Positions 1-10,967 of a stretch of 64,000 nt of DNA are shown in pieces; position 1 is the stretch's first letter, and each line of letters begins with the position of its first letter. A program made the position numbers and the translations under genes. A model generated the notes under the pieces. It was not told where the DNA came from, made no database searches, and worked only from the letters and a program-made list of their open reading frames with translations. Source of the stretch: Palaemon carinicauda (Eukaryota > Arthropoda > Malacostraca > Decapoda > Palaemonidae). Location: positions 46,318,034 to 46,382,033 of the forward strand of contig NC_090751.1 in NCBI RefSeq assembly GCF_036898095.1. The letters run 5' to 3'.

Positions 1-369
1 AGCATAGCCATCTTAGGATCAGCAGAAGTTGAGGTCTGTTGAGGCATAGCTTTAACAGAAGTTGAGGTCTGTTGAGGCATAGCTTTAACAGAAGTAGAGG
101 CCTGTTGAGGCATCGCCTTACCTCTCTTAGGAGGCGTGCAGTCATCTGATGACTGCGGCGAGTCCGAGCTAGCCCAGTGGCTACACCTGGGCTGTTGGAC
201 TCGCGCGGTCTGGACTTTACGCTTAAGAGGTCTTGAGACCTGAGTCCAGCGTTTTCTACCAGAAAAATCTTCTGCAGACGAGGAAATTAAGGGCTCAATC
301 GTCTGAGAGTGGAAGTGACGATCTCTATAAGATACGCCCGCAACCACTGAGGATACTACTGTGCGCCGA

Positions 370-1013
370 TCAAGGCCTGCCGAACCCTTTTGCCCTTCGA
401 CATTGCTTCTCCCCTGCTTGGGAGCTTGCAAGAGGTCCCGGACTGGGAGGACGACTGGCACGCACAGAAGTATCCTCACGCGCAACACTGACACTGACAC
501 TAGGCACAGCACTGGCACTAACACTTCCCACTGCACTTTTCACTTTAAGTTCCTTGACGTCTGCCAAAAGGAACTTGTGGTCACTCACTACCGACTCCAC
601 CTTATCACCTAAAGCCTGAATGGCACGTAAAACATCGGACATATCAGGCTGAGCACTAATAGTAGGTTCGGGGGTAGCCACTACAGGGGGAGGAAAAGGA
701 TGAGGATCATGGGGGGATGAATAAAGCAAAGAGCGAGCAGAACTCCTCCTAACTCTCTCCATGAATAAAGCAAAGAGCGAGCAGAACTCCTCCTAACTCT
801 CTCCCTCTCTAACTTAGTCGTATATTTAAGGAATTGAATAAAATCAAATTCCGAAAGACCGGCACATTCCTCACATCGATCTTCCAACTGGCAGGATTTT
901 CCCCTACAGTCGGAACAAACGGTGTGAGGATCAACCGAGGCCTTCGGAAGACGCCTAACACAAGTGCTAACTCTACATCGTCTTTGGGTAGGAGCTTGTG
1001 AATGGTCGGACAT
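370..1013 (-). pseudogene. DIRS gag N-terminal fragment, frameshifted (copy G)
   Basis: Gag starts at 1013 with MSDHSQAPTQRRC and carries the same Cys array as the intact copy C: two early Cys, then DPHTVCSDC, RGKSC, DRCEEC (spacing H-x2-C-x2-C-x4-C-x5-C-x2-C). A basic stretch ERVRRSS follows, then a Pro/Ser-rich linker ending RPPSPGPLASSQA, also as in C. The frame is broken by a 44-bp tandem duplication at 717-804, so the protein continues in another frame from 762. This is presumably the nucleocapsid-like protein of a DIRS element. Identification as DIRS gag is firm by homology to C; function of the Cys array is inferred. Confidence 0.8.
717..804. repeat. 44-bp exact tandem duplication inside gag of copy G
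   Basis: The 44-base unit starting ATGAATAAAGCAAAGAGCGA occurs at 717-760 and again at 761-804 without a mismatch. 44 is not a multiple of 3, so the duplication shifts the gag frame. Copies C and B carry the corresponding stretch once. Confidence 0.9.
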
Positions 1014-1220
1014 CTTGAATCAGAGAACAGTCAAAGGGGGTTTCCAAATTAAAGCAAAGATCGTTATACCATTAATCAAAAAGAATCCAAAAGCTATCTA
1101 AGCTAAGGGAAAAGCTTCCTGTATAGCGAAAGCTGAAATCTCAGAGCAATACTTCACCAAAACCGTGAACAAAGACTCCAAAATTATAAGCGTATCCATG
1201 TAGGTCTTGCCGGAAGCACG

Positions 1221-1401
1221 ACAGAGGAAAAATTGAGGTGGTGTCAACAAGAAGTACTGCAGTACCTGGCCACAGGTGGCGCTGGTGAGTACACCCCCCT
1301 TCTTGTATAGCGATCGCTGGCGTATCCCGTCCGTAGAATTCTGTCGGGCAACGGAGTTGACAGCTACATGATTATCGGGTAAGATTAATATTGAAAAAAA
1401 T
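1221..1401. repeat. Right (5') inverted terminal repeat of copy G
   Basis: Homologous to the right ITRs at 22720-22882, 39796-39956 and 54070-54230: the order is GACAGAG, GGCGCTGGTG, TATAGCGATCGCTGGCGTA, CTGTCGGGCAAC, GATTATCGGGTAAG. The matching left ITR lies outside the window. Confidence 0.75.
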
Positions 1402-2257
1402 GCTACAATATCTGACATAAGTCCATTCATTGCTGAATCTTTTAATATATTTGCTGCCAAATTGTTGTAAAATGTAGCTGTGCCATGACAGGATACGTAA
1501 AATGAGTTTATTCTAGAATTGACCCATTTCATTAATTTATTGATAGCCTTTTCTTAATTTTTTTAGAATCCTAAAAAGAAATTTTTGACAAACTGATGTT
1601 TAAGTACAATTTCCTTTGAGTTTTTTTTATGCATTTAAGTCAATAATGCACACCATCAAAATATTTTCCGATAACATCATTACATTTTACGTATTTTTTT
1701 TTTTCTGTTTTGGTATTCTGTCAATAAAGCAGATTTAGCATTTAGCACATTCACAATGAGATATAGTTATACTTTATTGCTAAATAAATTCAATACCCTT
1801 TTTGTGAGTACAGTATTGGCAAGTCAGATCAAGAACTTAGAAGAACAAATTAAACTACCACAGTACAAACCTAAGTAGCGAGATGGCACAAATGAAGGAA
1901 ATTTCCTCTCCAACTCAATTGTTCCTTATTTCAAACTTTGATAAACATTTGTTTTCATCTTTTCACTGCTTAATTTTTCTTATTAAATGATGAAGACATC
2001 TGGCGATTTTATTCTTCTGAATAAAAGTCCCTTTGCGTCATTAGGCGTAGGAGGAGATGATGATGATGAATAAAAGTCCAATTATCTTATTATAAAACCT
2101 TCATGAGGTACTTGTCGTATATGTTATTGGGTGGTCCTGCCTACAGTGTGCCTTGCAGGGTGCTGTAGATGATATTATAGGTGGTCTTTGAAGCACACTT
2201 TTACTTTTCAATCATTCTCCAGGGCCTCGTTGCACTCACTTCCTACATTTTAAAAAT
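1402..2257. other. AT-rich spacer between copies G and D, no gene seen
   Basis: AT-rich sequence with poly-T runs near 1550-1710 and a short (GAT)n run near 2056. I see no convincing exon, RNA gene or terminal repeat. The last 150 bases before copy D contain GTGTGCCTTGCAGGGTGCTG, which looks like a dispersed repeat fragment but cannot be confirmed here. Confidence 0.5.
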
Positions 2258-2306
2258 GACAAATTCGAAGATAATTTGTATTTTTCCTAACCATACAAAC
2301 CTTAGC

Positions 2307-2467
2307 TATTTACAAAGGGTTATTACTTTTAGCGTAGCTGAAATGGCGAGCCATTAGAATTTAACGAGGGTGTATTACCCCCGCGCTAGTTAGCGGGGGG
2401 GGGTAGGGGAGTGGTAGCTAGCTACCCCTCCTCCCCCTCACACACAGGTGAATACTCACTTTCACTT
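2307..2467. repeat. Left ITR of copy D
   Basis: Reverse complement of 10050-10214 with few differences: TATTTACAAAGGGTTATTAC here pairs with GTAATAACCCTTTGTAAATA on the right. It includes the CCCCGCGCTAGTTAGCG tract and the GGTAGCTAGCTACC palindrome. Confidence 0.9.
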
Positions 2468-2512
2468 AGAGGTAGGACTTGTCTTGGGGGACAGGGCTGG
2501 CGGGCAAATATG

Positions 2513-2610
2513 TGTAAATAGCTAAGGTTTGTATGGTTAGGAAAAATACAAATTATCTTCGAATTTGTCATTTGTTCCGTAACCGAAATACAAACCACGC
2601 TATTTACAAA
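2513..2610. repeat. Internal complementary region (ICR) of copy D
   Basis: The first half (2513-2569) is the reverse complement of the left end of the element (2258-2316). The second half (2570-2610) is the reverse complement of the right end (about 10200-10239). The join, GAATTTGTC|ATTTGTTCCG at 2569/2570, is what a circle closed through the two ends would give in reverse complement. This is the hallmark of DIRS1-type elements. Confidence 0.85.
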
Positions 2611-3099
2611 GGGTGACTTATCCCTTAGGAAGGGTGGAAAGTCCCCAGCCATACTGGCTTTGGCTTTACCCGGGGACTCAGAATCTGAGTGAGTCGCACT
2701 CGAGAAAAGGAGTCCCTGCACCTCACAAGTTCCTTGCACCGCAAGGAACCATGTGGCCTACGTAAGCTTGTGTGTGAAGGAAGAAGTGTGACCCGTCCTA
2801 GGCAGTTGACCTGGAGTTCCAGAAGGAACTCTGGGTTAGGACGTTCCCAATACCACCTCGTCAGGGTATGGGGGACGCGACAGTATTGACTCAATACTCG
2901 GAACACAAGGAAGCATGGTTTACCTGCAGAGGTTCGAGGTCAGCTATGCAGAGACCAGGATGCTGCTTCCCCGTAGAGGGGATGATGAAGAAAGAAGTAA
3001 GGGCCAGACATACTTCTTTCGTTCATGCAGACTAAAACCTGATAACAATGCCCTCAACCTTCTGCTACCTGTCCAAAAAGGAGCCTGAGGTTAGACCAG

Positions 3100-4430
3100 C
3101 TGTTGTGTAGCCACCACAGAGCGATAGAAAACGTATCGAGACTCCTGTGGGTCACGCCCTGCAGGAAGCGGGCTGCGAAGGTCATCAGACGCTTCCAGAC
3201 TCCAGCTTGTAGCACCTGCGTCACAGAGTAGTATTACTCGAAGGCGAGGGACGTTGCGATGTATCCAACATCGTGCTGTAGGGCGACGTGACGGGGGAGG
3301 GTCTGAAGACAGGTCGAGATGAATGTCCTTGAGTCCGGGCTGAAGAGGTATACTGGTGACTCTCCCCCCATGTCCTCCTTGTGTTCCCAAATCGGCTGCA
3401 ACTGAGGCCAAACTGCAGCTGTTCCCAGCGCTAACCTCTCGATTCCTGTACTGGCAAGAAAGAGAAGGTCTTGGGACATCAGACACAGAATGGAGACTCA
3501 AAATCTTGAATGAATCGGACCGAAGGGTCGGGACCCTCAGATTCTGAGTCTAGCCAACAACTCAGGAGCGAGCCTGAATGTTGCCTTCCCCTCTTCCTTA
3601 GAAAGGGGGGGGAGTAGTAAGAGACCAAGAAGATTGCTTACACACTGGCCGTGGCCAGAGTGAGCAGAAGACCCAAGGCGGAATACAATCCGAGGCCTGT
3701 CATAAAAGGGTCTTGAGAAGATCTCTTAAAGGACTAAAAGTCCGAGCCATGCTCCAAGTTGGAGGTCTTCCTCCGACTAGGGCAGGGACGATCGTAGCTT
3801 CGCATGAGCGAGGAAAGATCCAGCGGGCAGGAAAAAGTTATTCCTTTAAGCCTGAAGGTCAGGGAAAGGCTGAGCGACAGGCTTCATTGCCAAGAGCGGA
3901 AAGGAGTTTCCTCCCGCCGAAAGGCAATAAGACCGTTATTGCTGGAGAAGAGGCCTCACGGGAAGAGGTATATCTCCCACGGCACCAACCACCTTAGACT
4001 CTTCACTTTGCCTGGGAGACCCCTGTGGATGACTATCGCAGATGACGCGACCTCCGTACCGCGACTGTAGCGGGTTGTCTCTTCTAGAGGAGGAAGCGTA
4101 GTGTCTCCAGGCATGAAGCCGAAGCGACGTCCCGGTTCGGGAGAGATGTCGCAGTGTGGTTGCTTGAGTAGTCTGCGCCGTGGGAGAAGCTCTCCCGGGA
4201 GTTCCGTCAGGGGAAGCAGAGGGTCCAGAAACCGTTCTGCGCATAGTCCCAGTGGAGCTCTCCCATTGAAAGGTTGACAGACAACCTGGTTTTGTTGAGA
4301 CCCATTGTCCGCAGACAAAAAGGAGGGAAGACGCAGGCGTCGAAGTTGTCCCACCATCACCGGAATGCATCTTGCCAGAGTCTCGGGGTCTGAGACTGGG
4401 GGGAAAACTAGCGGAAGCTTGAGGTTCCAA
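3100..4430 (-). pseudogene. Tyrosine recombinase and methyltransferase-like remnant of copy D
   Basis: Decayed 3' part of pol. The C-terminal end (YVFYRSVVATQQLV, stop near 3105) matches the recombinase C-termini of E and F, which end VVAAQQLV and VMAAQQLV. Upstream pieces near 3936-4430 match the recombinase N-terminal and methyltransferase-like stretches of E and F in changing frames (for example PRDSGKMHSGDGG and LRRLRLPSFLSADNG). No continuous frame remains and the catalytic H-x-x-R and Tyr cannot be read in one frame, so it is inactive. Confidence 0.7.
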
Positions 4431-4588
4431 GCTGTCGCGATCAGGTCCCCCAGACCAGCACTTGCTGGTTACCCAAGGTCAAAGACCCTTAGGTACACTC
4501 TCTCTATGAGGCTCTGCTCGGATAGTCTGAGAGAAACATTCCCCTGCCTGGAATGAGAGAGCCGATGGTGGAATTGAGAGAATCTCAA

Positions 4589-6313
4589 TCATCCCGGTAT
4601 CTCTACTGCAAGATGTGAAGGTGTGAAAATGCGTCCCCTGCTGGTTAGCATGAAGTCGACACGCAACGGGGCGACTTGGCAGGAGCGGTAGGATCTGAAG
4701 AGGGGCCAGACTAAGGCCCTTAAGCCTGCCTGAATGATGGAGAGGTATCCTTCAGGTCTTGACCATAGGCCTGGACCGGAACATGCCCCCCCCCCCCCCC
4801 CCCTTTCCTTTGACGAGTCCGAGAACCGCATCAAGAATGTGGGGAAAGGACGAGAATATCCACTACCATCAAGAGGCTCCATAGGTCAACACCCATTGCA
4901 GGTTTAATAGTTCCGCTGGTCCCATAGGGCCAGGGAGTCCGGTTAAACATTGCCTGAAGCCACCGGAACTTGGATCGCCCCACATGGAACTTATCCTGAG
5001 GCGACCGTTCGGACTATAAACGGGTCAATGAGGAAAGAAGAACTAGGAAACGTTCCAAGGTAGGGCTGAAAACTCTGCTTGACTGAGAACAGGTACTGCG
5101 ACTCTCCTCAGTCTTGCCACAGTCAACCGAAAGGAAGGCTCGGAGGATGTGGTAACAGAATCTGGCGTCCCCAGGTGGTCACCCATCCAAGTACCGACGT
5201 TGCTTAACCTCGCTGGACGGACGAGAAGCGGGGTTTCCAACGTGGTAAGGCGGTTGACTCAATATCATGGCCAGATACTCCAGATGTTGAGGCAGAGGAA
5301 GAGAAGGCTCCAAGCAAAATACCATGAGCCCACACTCATGGTCAGCATTCGGAAGCTTTTCCCGGCGCTGAAGAAGGTCGAAACCCGAGCCTACCGGAGT
5401 TGACCAGCCCTCCAAACAGCAGAGGAGGCGGAAGTCTGCACCTGAGCGGCCAAGAGGAAGGCAGGGAGAGTTCTCTGGGGAAACAAACCTGCTATGCCAC
5501 GGCGGGATAGCCACACTGCATCATAAGCAGGAATACTTGCAGTTTAGGCTGAATTCGACGAGCACCCTGGAAGATGGATGGAATGGAAACTGAAAGTACC
5601 CGTCCTTCCGATCCAGGGTTAAAGGAGTCCTGTCGCCTCGTTACCAGTCTGATCGATTCTGCTGGTCTACGCTGGCCAAAGTTTGTTCGACAAACTTGAT
5701 CAGGGCTGAGAGGTCGACTATGGACATCCCCTCTCAGATCCTTCCTTACAAGAAAGGATCGACTGAGGGGGCCGGGGGTGAAGCCGTCGATGATCCTAAG
5801 GAAGACCTTCGCCTAAGGTATGGATCATTCTGCCCAACCGGGCAACTCTGCTGATGCTATGGCATAGAGGTTCAGAGACACTGAATTCGCTGACAGAGAC
5901 GGCAGGCGCGATATCCTTGGCTACTCACAGAGATTGTGCGGGAATGGGCATCGGGAAGCTGTCATTCGGATGAGTAACCTTAAGCATCCTCCCAGCGAAA
6001 AAACCTGCAATCCTAGAGTTCGTGAACTCCTTTTAGGACTATGCCCCCCCGGGGGAGTCTCCCGTGCCATCTGTTCCTGACAGGAGGAAACTGCAATTGG
6101 ACACCTTGTCCCAGTTGTCGTAGCCGATAACTTAGGCCGACGTGGTTGAAAGAAAAGGGAGCTGGAGCCCTGCAGAGTCTGGAAGAAAGCGCCTTGGAGG
6201 AGTGAAACCGGAAGTCTATTTACTCCGCACAGCAGATGTTTAAGTCTCTGTCCTTGGGCAAAGACAAAACTCTTCTCAAGGATGGAAGGGTGTCTGAGGT
6301 CGTTGACCTCCAC
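4589..6313 (-). pseudogene. Reverse transcriptase/RNase H remnant of copy D
   Basis: By colinearity with E and F this stretch is the RNase H then RT part of pol. A recognisable piece at 4589-4882 reads LMRFSDSSKERGG, the RNase H first-Asp block that reads LFSDASNKGWGAH in E, followed by GLWS. It is corrupted by a run of about 19 C at 4787-4803. RT pieces lie further right, near 5570-6200, with stops and frameshifts throughout. Inactive. Confidence 0.6.
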
Positions 6314-7039
6314 AGATGAGACACCCGAAGGAAGCCTTCAGTCAGTGCGTCCAGATGGTACAACATCGAGCTTGTCCGCAAGTAGATACTTAACGACGAA
6401 AGGCCAAGGTGCCTGAGCTCGAGAGGAGGAAAGTACCCTTGATCTTCCTGTAGCTTCCTTGAACCAAACCTCGGGCCGTAACCGAGGAGGGAAAGAACCT
6501 GGTAAGCTCCCAGAGGAAGAGGTAAGCAGTCACCCCTTGTCCGATGGAGAAATCTTCAACGGAAAGCCCCCCCCGCCAAAAATCCTTCCAGGGCGGGAGA
6601 AGGAGAGAGTACTCGTGCAGGAGAGGGGACCCTCGAGACCGACCTCTTGGGAACCAACTTCGCCCTGGGGGAAGTCACCACGAAGTCCACTCCTCTCTTT
6701 CTCTTCAGCGTAGGAGAGACAGCCGCTGGTTTGTTACCCTGGCCGGTGAGTGCTGGTTTCATAACCCTCATTAACGCCCGTGCCAGCGGATCAAACCATG
6801 TCTGCTGCTCCAAGGACACAGAGTCCGAAATCCTCGCTAAGGTGAAAGGGATCGGGCGATCCTTTGGAGAGGACACAACGGTTCCTGCCTGAAAAGAAGG
6901 TGGGAAGAATGCTGTACTGACCTGTCTTCGTCCTGCACTACCAACCTGTGCTTGGATGGAGGTGATCCCGAGTGCCGCCTAGGAGCACGCGTCCCTGCTG
7001 CTACCACCGGCTGTGGAATTCGCCGCGAACTATGGTCGC

Positions 7040-7257
7040 GCGAGGGCGAACGGTCGCGCAAAGGCGAATGGTCGCGCGGGCGCACAGGCGAGTGGTCGCG
7101 CGGGCGAGCGGTCGCGAGGGCGCGCAGGCGAGCGATCGCGCGGGCGCGCAGGCGAGCGATCGCGCGGGCGCGCAGGCGAGCGATCGCGCGGGCGCGCAGG
7201 CGAGCGATCGCGCGGGCGCGCAGGCGAGCGATCGCGCGGGCGCGCAGGCGAATGGGC
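7040..7257. repeat. 24-bp GC-rich minisatellite
   Basis: At least six near-identical units of 24 bp, each containing GCGATCGCGCGGGCGCGCAG and GCGA. The unit is a multiple of three, so three frames stay open on both strands and give false long ORFs. It lies in the hypervariable gag region of copy D. Confidence 0.9.
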
Positions 7258-7299
7258 GTGACGGCGAGGGATCGTGCTGCCGCGTAGGTGAAGAAGATC

Positions 7300-7828
7300 G
7301 CTGGCGGTAAGCGATGGCGAGCAGCATGTGTAGGTGAATGATCGCGTGATAGGGTGCGATGGTGATCAGCATCCGCAAGAGGGCGAGCGTTCAGGGTTGT
7401 GCGATGAGGAGCAGCATGCGTAAGCGGGCAATCGTGCAGGGTTGTGCGATGGCGAGCAGCATGCGCAGGTGAATGATCGCGTGAAAGGGTGCGATGGTGA
7501 TCAGCATCTGCAGGAGGGCGATCGTTCAGGGTTGTGCGATGGCGAGCAGCATGCGCAGGTGAATGATCGCGTGAAAGGGTGCGATGGTGATCAGCATCCG
7601 CAAGAGGGCGATCGTTCAGGGTTGTGCGATGAGGAGCAGCATGCGTAAGCGGGCAATCGTTCAGGGTTGTGCGATGGCGAGCAGCATGCGCAGGTGAATG
7701 ATCGCGTGAAAGGGTGCGATGGTGATCAGCATCCGCAAGAGGGCGATCGTTCAGGGTTGTGCGATGAGGAGCAGCATGCGTAAGCGGGCAATCGTTCAGG
7801 GTTGTGCGATGGCGATCAGCATCCGCAG
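7300..7828. repeat. Long-period degenerate tandem array
   Basis: Larger blocks built from GCGATGGCGAGCAGCATGCG, AGGTGAATGATCGCGTG, GGTGATCAGCATCCGCAAG and GGGCGATCGTTCAGGGTTGT, repeated four times in varying combinations. The GATCAGCATCCGCA segment is shared with the 34-bp array that follows, so the arrays probably arose from one another. Confidence 0.85.
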
Positions 7829-8238
7829 TTGAGGGTCGCGCGATGGCGATCAGCATCCGCAGTTGAGGGTCGCGCGATGGCGATCAGCATCCGCAGTTGA
7901 GGGTCGCGCGATGGCGATCAGCATCCGCAGTTGAGGGTCGCGCGATGGCGATCAGCATCCGCAGTTGAGGGTCGCGCGATGGCGATCAGCATCCGCAGTT
8001 GAGGGTCGCGCGATGGCGATCAGCATCCGCAGTTGAGGGTCGCGCGATGGCGATCAGCATCCGCAGTTGAGGGTCGCGCGATGGCGATCAGCATCCGCAG
8101 TTGAGGGTCGCGCGATGGCGATCAGCATCCGCAGTTGAGGGTCGCGCGATGGCGATCAGCATCCGCAGTTGAGGGTCGCGCGATGGCGATCAGCATCTGC
8201 AGTTGAGGGTCGCGCGATGGCGATCAGCATCCGCAGTT
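7829..8238. repeat. 34-bp minisatellite, about 12 copies
   Basis: Unit TTGAGGGTCGCGCGATGGCG + ATCAGCATCCGCAG, 34 bp, repeated about 12 times almost without change (one unit has ATCTGCAG near 8197). The near identity implies a recent expansion or continued homogenisation. 34 is not a multiple of 3, so it cannot be a coding repeat. Confidence 0.95.
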
Positions 8239-8315
8239 GAGCTAGTAGCTGGCGAACCATGTTCCTTCAAAAGTGTTGGAGAACGTTGGCGTGCCAGCTG
8301 TAACACACGTGGGCG

Positions 8316-8412
8316 ATCCGGAGATCGCTGGCGAGCTGATGATCGCTGACGAGCTGACGATCGCTGGCGAGCTGATGATCGCTGACGAGCTGATGATCGC
8401 TGACGAGCAGAA
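8316..8412. repeat. 18-bp tandem repeat
   Basis: Five or so units of GAGCTGATGATCGCTGAC and close variants, a six-codon period. It sits at the 3' side of the 34-bp array in the gag region of copy D. Confidence 0.8.
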
Positions 8413-9330
8413 GGCTACGCGTGGAAGCCTGCGCAAAGAAGAGTCCTTGACCCCGACCTGAACCGAAGTTCTAGATCGCGAGGGCGAACGTGGGCGCACA
8501 GGGCACGTAACAGGAACCGCAGGGAAGATCATCTTGAAAGCGCTGACGAACAGGGAGCGCTGACGAACAGAAGGGCGCGCAGGGAAACCCTGACACGCAA
8601 GGGAAGAACCCCCGTGGGGGCAACCCTTTGCCCCGAAGGGATCGTTGTCCGCCGGGAGACTGATGTCCGTCGGAAGACCGCTGTCCGTCGGGAAGACCGT
8701 TGTCCGTCGGGAAGACCGTTGCCCGTCGGGAGACGAGATTAGACTGCTGTCCATCTGCACCAAGACGGAAGATCGAGAAAAAGAAGTTGTAGGCTGCAAA
8801 CGGAGATTCAAAAAGGCGCCTCAAGCACCCTTATAGGGAGATGAGAGGCCCTTACGACGAGGCGGACGGAGGGCCTTACGGCGAGGGAGGCCAACAGCAA
8901 CAGCAACAGAAGAAACCTCCGAAGAGGAGTCTCTATGAGTGTACTCTCTCGCGAACGACAGAGAAACACTTCGTGGAAGAGACTGGTCAGCCAGTGACCT
9001 AAAAGGGGCAATCCTCCGAAGAGGAGCCCCTGCAGTTGCCCAGCCCCTTGAGCGAAACTGCAGGTGCGACCGCTCAGCACCAAGAGCATAGTCGCACGAA
9101 AAAAAGGCAAGAGAAGAACCCCCCAAAAGAGGAAAAGCTCAAGCCTGGACAGGAAAAAAAAACTTCCCTCGGAAGGAAAGTTATCCGCCCAAGGAGGCAA
9201 GCCTCCTGACTGTTCTAAAATGAACTGGAGAGCTGTCCGTCGACACGGGAGTACTACCAGTAGAAGGAGACACGCCCCTGACGACAATACAAGGGGGGAG
9301 GCAGCAACAGCCGAATCCCCAGGACTCAAC

Positions 9331-10049
9331 CAGACAGCTCACACCGTTGCTATATTACAGAAACGAACTAGATCGGTAACTGTAAAAAAATAAAACAAAT
9401 AATATTAGTACACATTCATTCCCCCGGGAAGGCTCCGAAGAGGAATCCCGAGGAAAAGGAACAAGAATTACACAACAGGCACGTGCCCTCACAACCACTT
9501 ACACTCGCGGAAGGAGAGCTGTAACCAAAACAGAATTATAACAATTATAATTATGTAACTATGTAATTATGTAATTTAAAAAAAAGAATGAACACTAAAG
9601 AAAAAAACGAAAACCCCGAAAGGAATCGTTCTACAAGCTGAAAAATTAACAACTACAATTAGATTCATAAACTAATTGAGACAAAATGTACGGCGTAGCA
9701 ACCCCACCCACACGGGAAGGAAGCTACAAGGGCGTAGTAAAACATAGTAAAAGGGTGAACGACCTCAAGAGAGAGAGAGAGAGAAAGACCGAAGTCAAAC
9801 TCGATCGCAACCCATAAAATTAGGCCGTGGTGGCCTAACTGCCGAGGCCTCCACGTAGATATCGTACACTACACACACACATCTGAAAAGGAAACTTACT
9901 TATTTCTATACTCAAATATATATACAAACATGAAAACATGTTTACATATATATTGAGTAAAAGAAAAGTAAGCGATTAAGTAAAGACAAAACAGACAATG
10001 GCTGCCAAGCGAGGACCAAGACAGAGACGTCTGTCACAGTCCGAGCCAA
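9331..10049 (-). other. Unusual 5' leader of copy D
   Basis: Between the gag remnant and the right ITR there are 700 bases with A-rich and AT-rich stretches (for example near 9536-9590), a GA microsatellite near 9771-9785 and ATATATATACAAACATG-type sequence near 9907. E and F have the gag Cys-array coding sequence in this position; D does not. Only the last 50 bases (CAGAGACGTCTGTCACAGTC onward) resemble the leader of E. Confidence 0.6.
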
Positions 10050-10214
10050 AAGTGAAAGTGAGTATTCACCTGTGTGTGAGGGGGAGGAGGGGTAGCTAGC
10101 TACCACTCCCCTACCCCCCCCCGCTAACTAGCGCGGGGGTAATACACCCTCGTTAAATTCTAATGGCTCGCCATTTCAGCTACGCTAAAAGTAATAACCC
10201 TTTGTAAATAGCGT
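10050..10214. repeat. Right ITR of copy D
   Basis: Complement of 2307-2467. After the ITR the element ends with TTTGTATTTCGGTTACGGAACAA, which recurs at the right ends of E and F and, reversed, in all three family 2 ICRs. Confidence 0.9.
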
Positions 10215-10967
10215 GGTTTGTATTTCGGTTACGGAACAACTGTTCCTTTTGTAGTTCTCATTTAGGAACAAATCATACCAGGCAAGCCTTATACGAGCCT
10301 AGCAACAGGACCCTCTGGTCTTACTGATCTCATCCAGTGTGTAAGTTGTAATCTTATGAACAAAATAAGGGGACTTCAAGAATTTCTACAACTGTGAAAT
10401 ACTGGACAACATCCTAAGGAAAATTCCTTTGTTTTACTTTAGCCTAAGTGCCTAAAAAAGGGATTTTGACGTGTTGCTACCTAGAAATCCCAAACAGACA
10501 AATATAATAATCAACTTGGGAGCAGGGATCTCCAAAACGCCTGACATCTTCAAAAACACAAAATAACACAGAGCTACGAAAAACACATCCGAACGTTCAC
10601 GGGTGCTAACAAGGAATGATGAAAGGATAGGAAGTGGTGGTGGTAGGGGGGGGGGCAGTAGCTGTAATGAACGACACCTTGTAGTAACGGGGGATTTTGA
10701 GGAGGGAGAAGTCTAACTGGAAAGGGACCTCTGGTAGTGGTATCACTCACCACAGTTTTAATACAGACACAGTTTAGGGGTGAGCGAGCTGGGCATATTC
10801 CTGGCATTCCATGCAACTTTTTTCTCTGGTATATTTAGCAGTATTTATACCTTTGAAATGGTGCTTTAAGGAGCATTTCACGGAGCGACACAGGTTGAGC
10901 CCAGAAATACATTCTAACCATTGTCTTAGTCTATTATACAGTACAGCATATTAAATATTATATTAAC

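Larger units (their letters stand above)
1..1401 (-). mobile_element. DIRS family 1 copy G, 5' part only (cut by window edge)
   Basis: The right-hand 1.4 kb of a DIRS retrotransposon lying in minus orientation. It contains the start of gag (down to position 1) and the 5' inverted terminal repeat, which ends TATTGAAAAAAAT at 1401. The terminal block from about 1221 matches the right ends of copies A, B and C, including the palindrome GCGATCGC and the GTCGGGCA motif. It is diverged from A-C, so it is an older or separate subfamily. The rest of the element lies left of the window. Confidence 0.8.
6459..9330 (-). pseudogene. Gag remnant of copy D with expanded GC-rich arrays
   Basis: Position and short conserved pieces match gag of F (46020-46770): for example FPPEGVSDSADVSRQPWF in F corresponds to IPFTLARISDSVSLEQQTWF at 6556-6876. 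The middle is replaced by minisatellite arrays that encode Arg/Ala/His-rich low-complexity peptides in several frames. The N-terminal Cys array that E and F have is not seen near the expected 5' end. Not a functional gene. Confidence 0.6.
2258..10239 (-). mobile_element. DIRS family 2 copy D, decayed full-length element
   Basis: Bounded on the left by AT|GACAAATTCG (2256/2258) and on the right by TTACGGAACAA (ending about 10239). Inverted terminal repeats at 2307-2467 and 10050-10214 are almost perfect complements, and an internal complementary region lies at 2513-2610. Coding order read on the minus strand is gag (about 9330-6459), RT/RNase H (6313-4589), methyltransferase-like and YR (4430-3100). 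Every reading frame is broken. The element is about 1.8 kb longer than E, mostly because of GC-rich tandem arrays at 7040-8412 and an unusual 5' leader. Related to E and F at both ends and along the coding part. Confidence 0.85.

Noticed and set aside
6837..7856. 339-codon minus-strand ORF rich in His/Arg/Ala
   Set aside because: It is a by-product of GC-rich minisatellite units in decayed copy D; several frames on both strands stay open for the same reason and none matches a protein.
7829..8238. CRISPR-like array
   Set aside because: Direct tandem units without unique spacers, in a eukaryotic retrotransposon.
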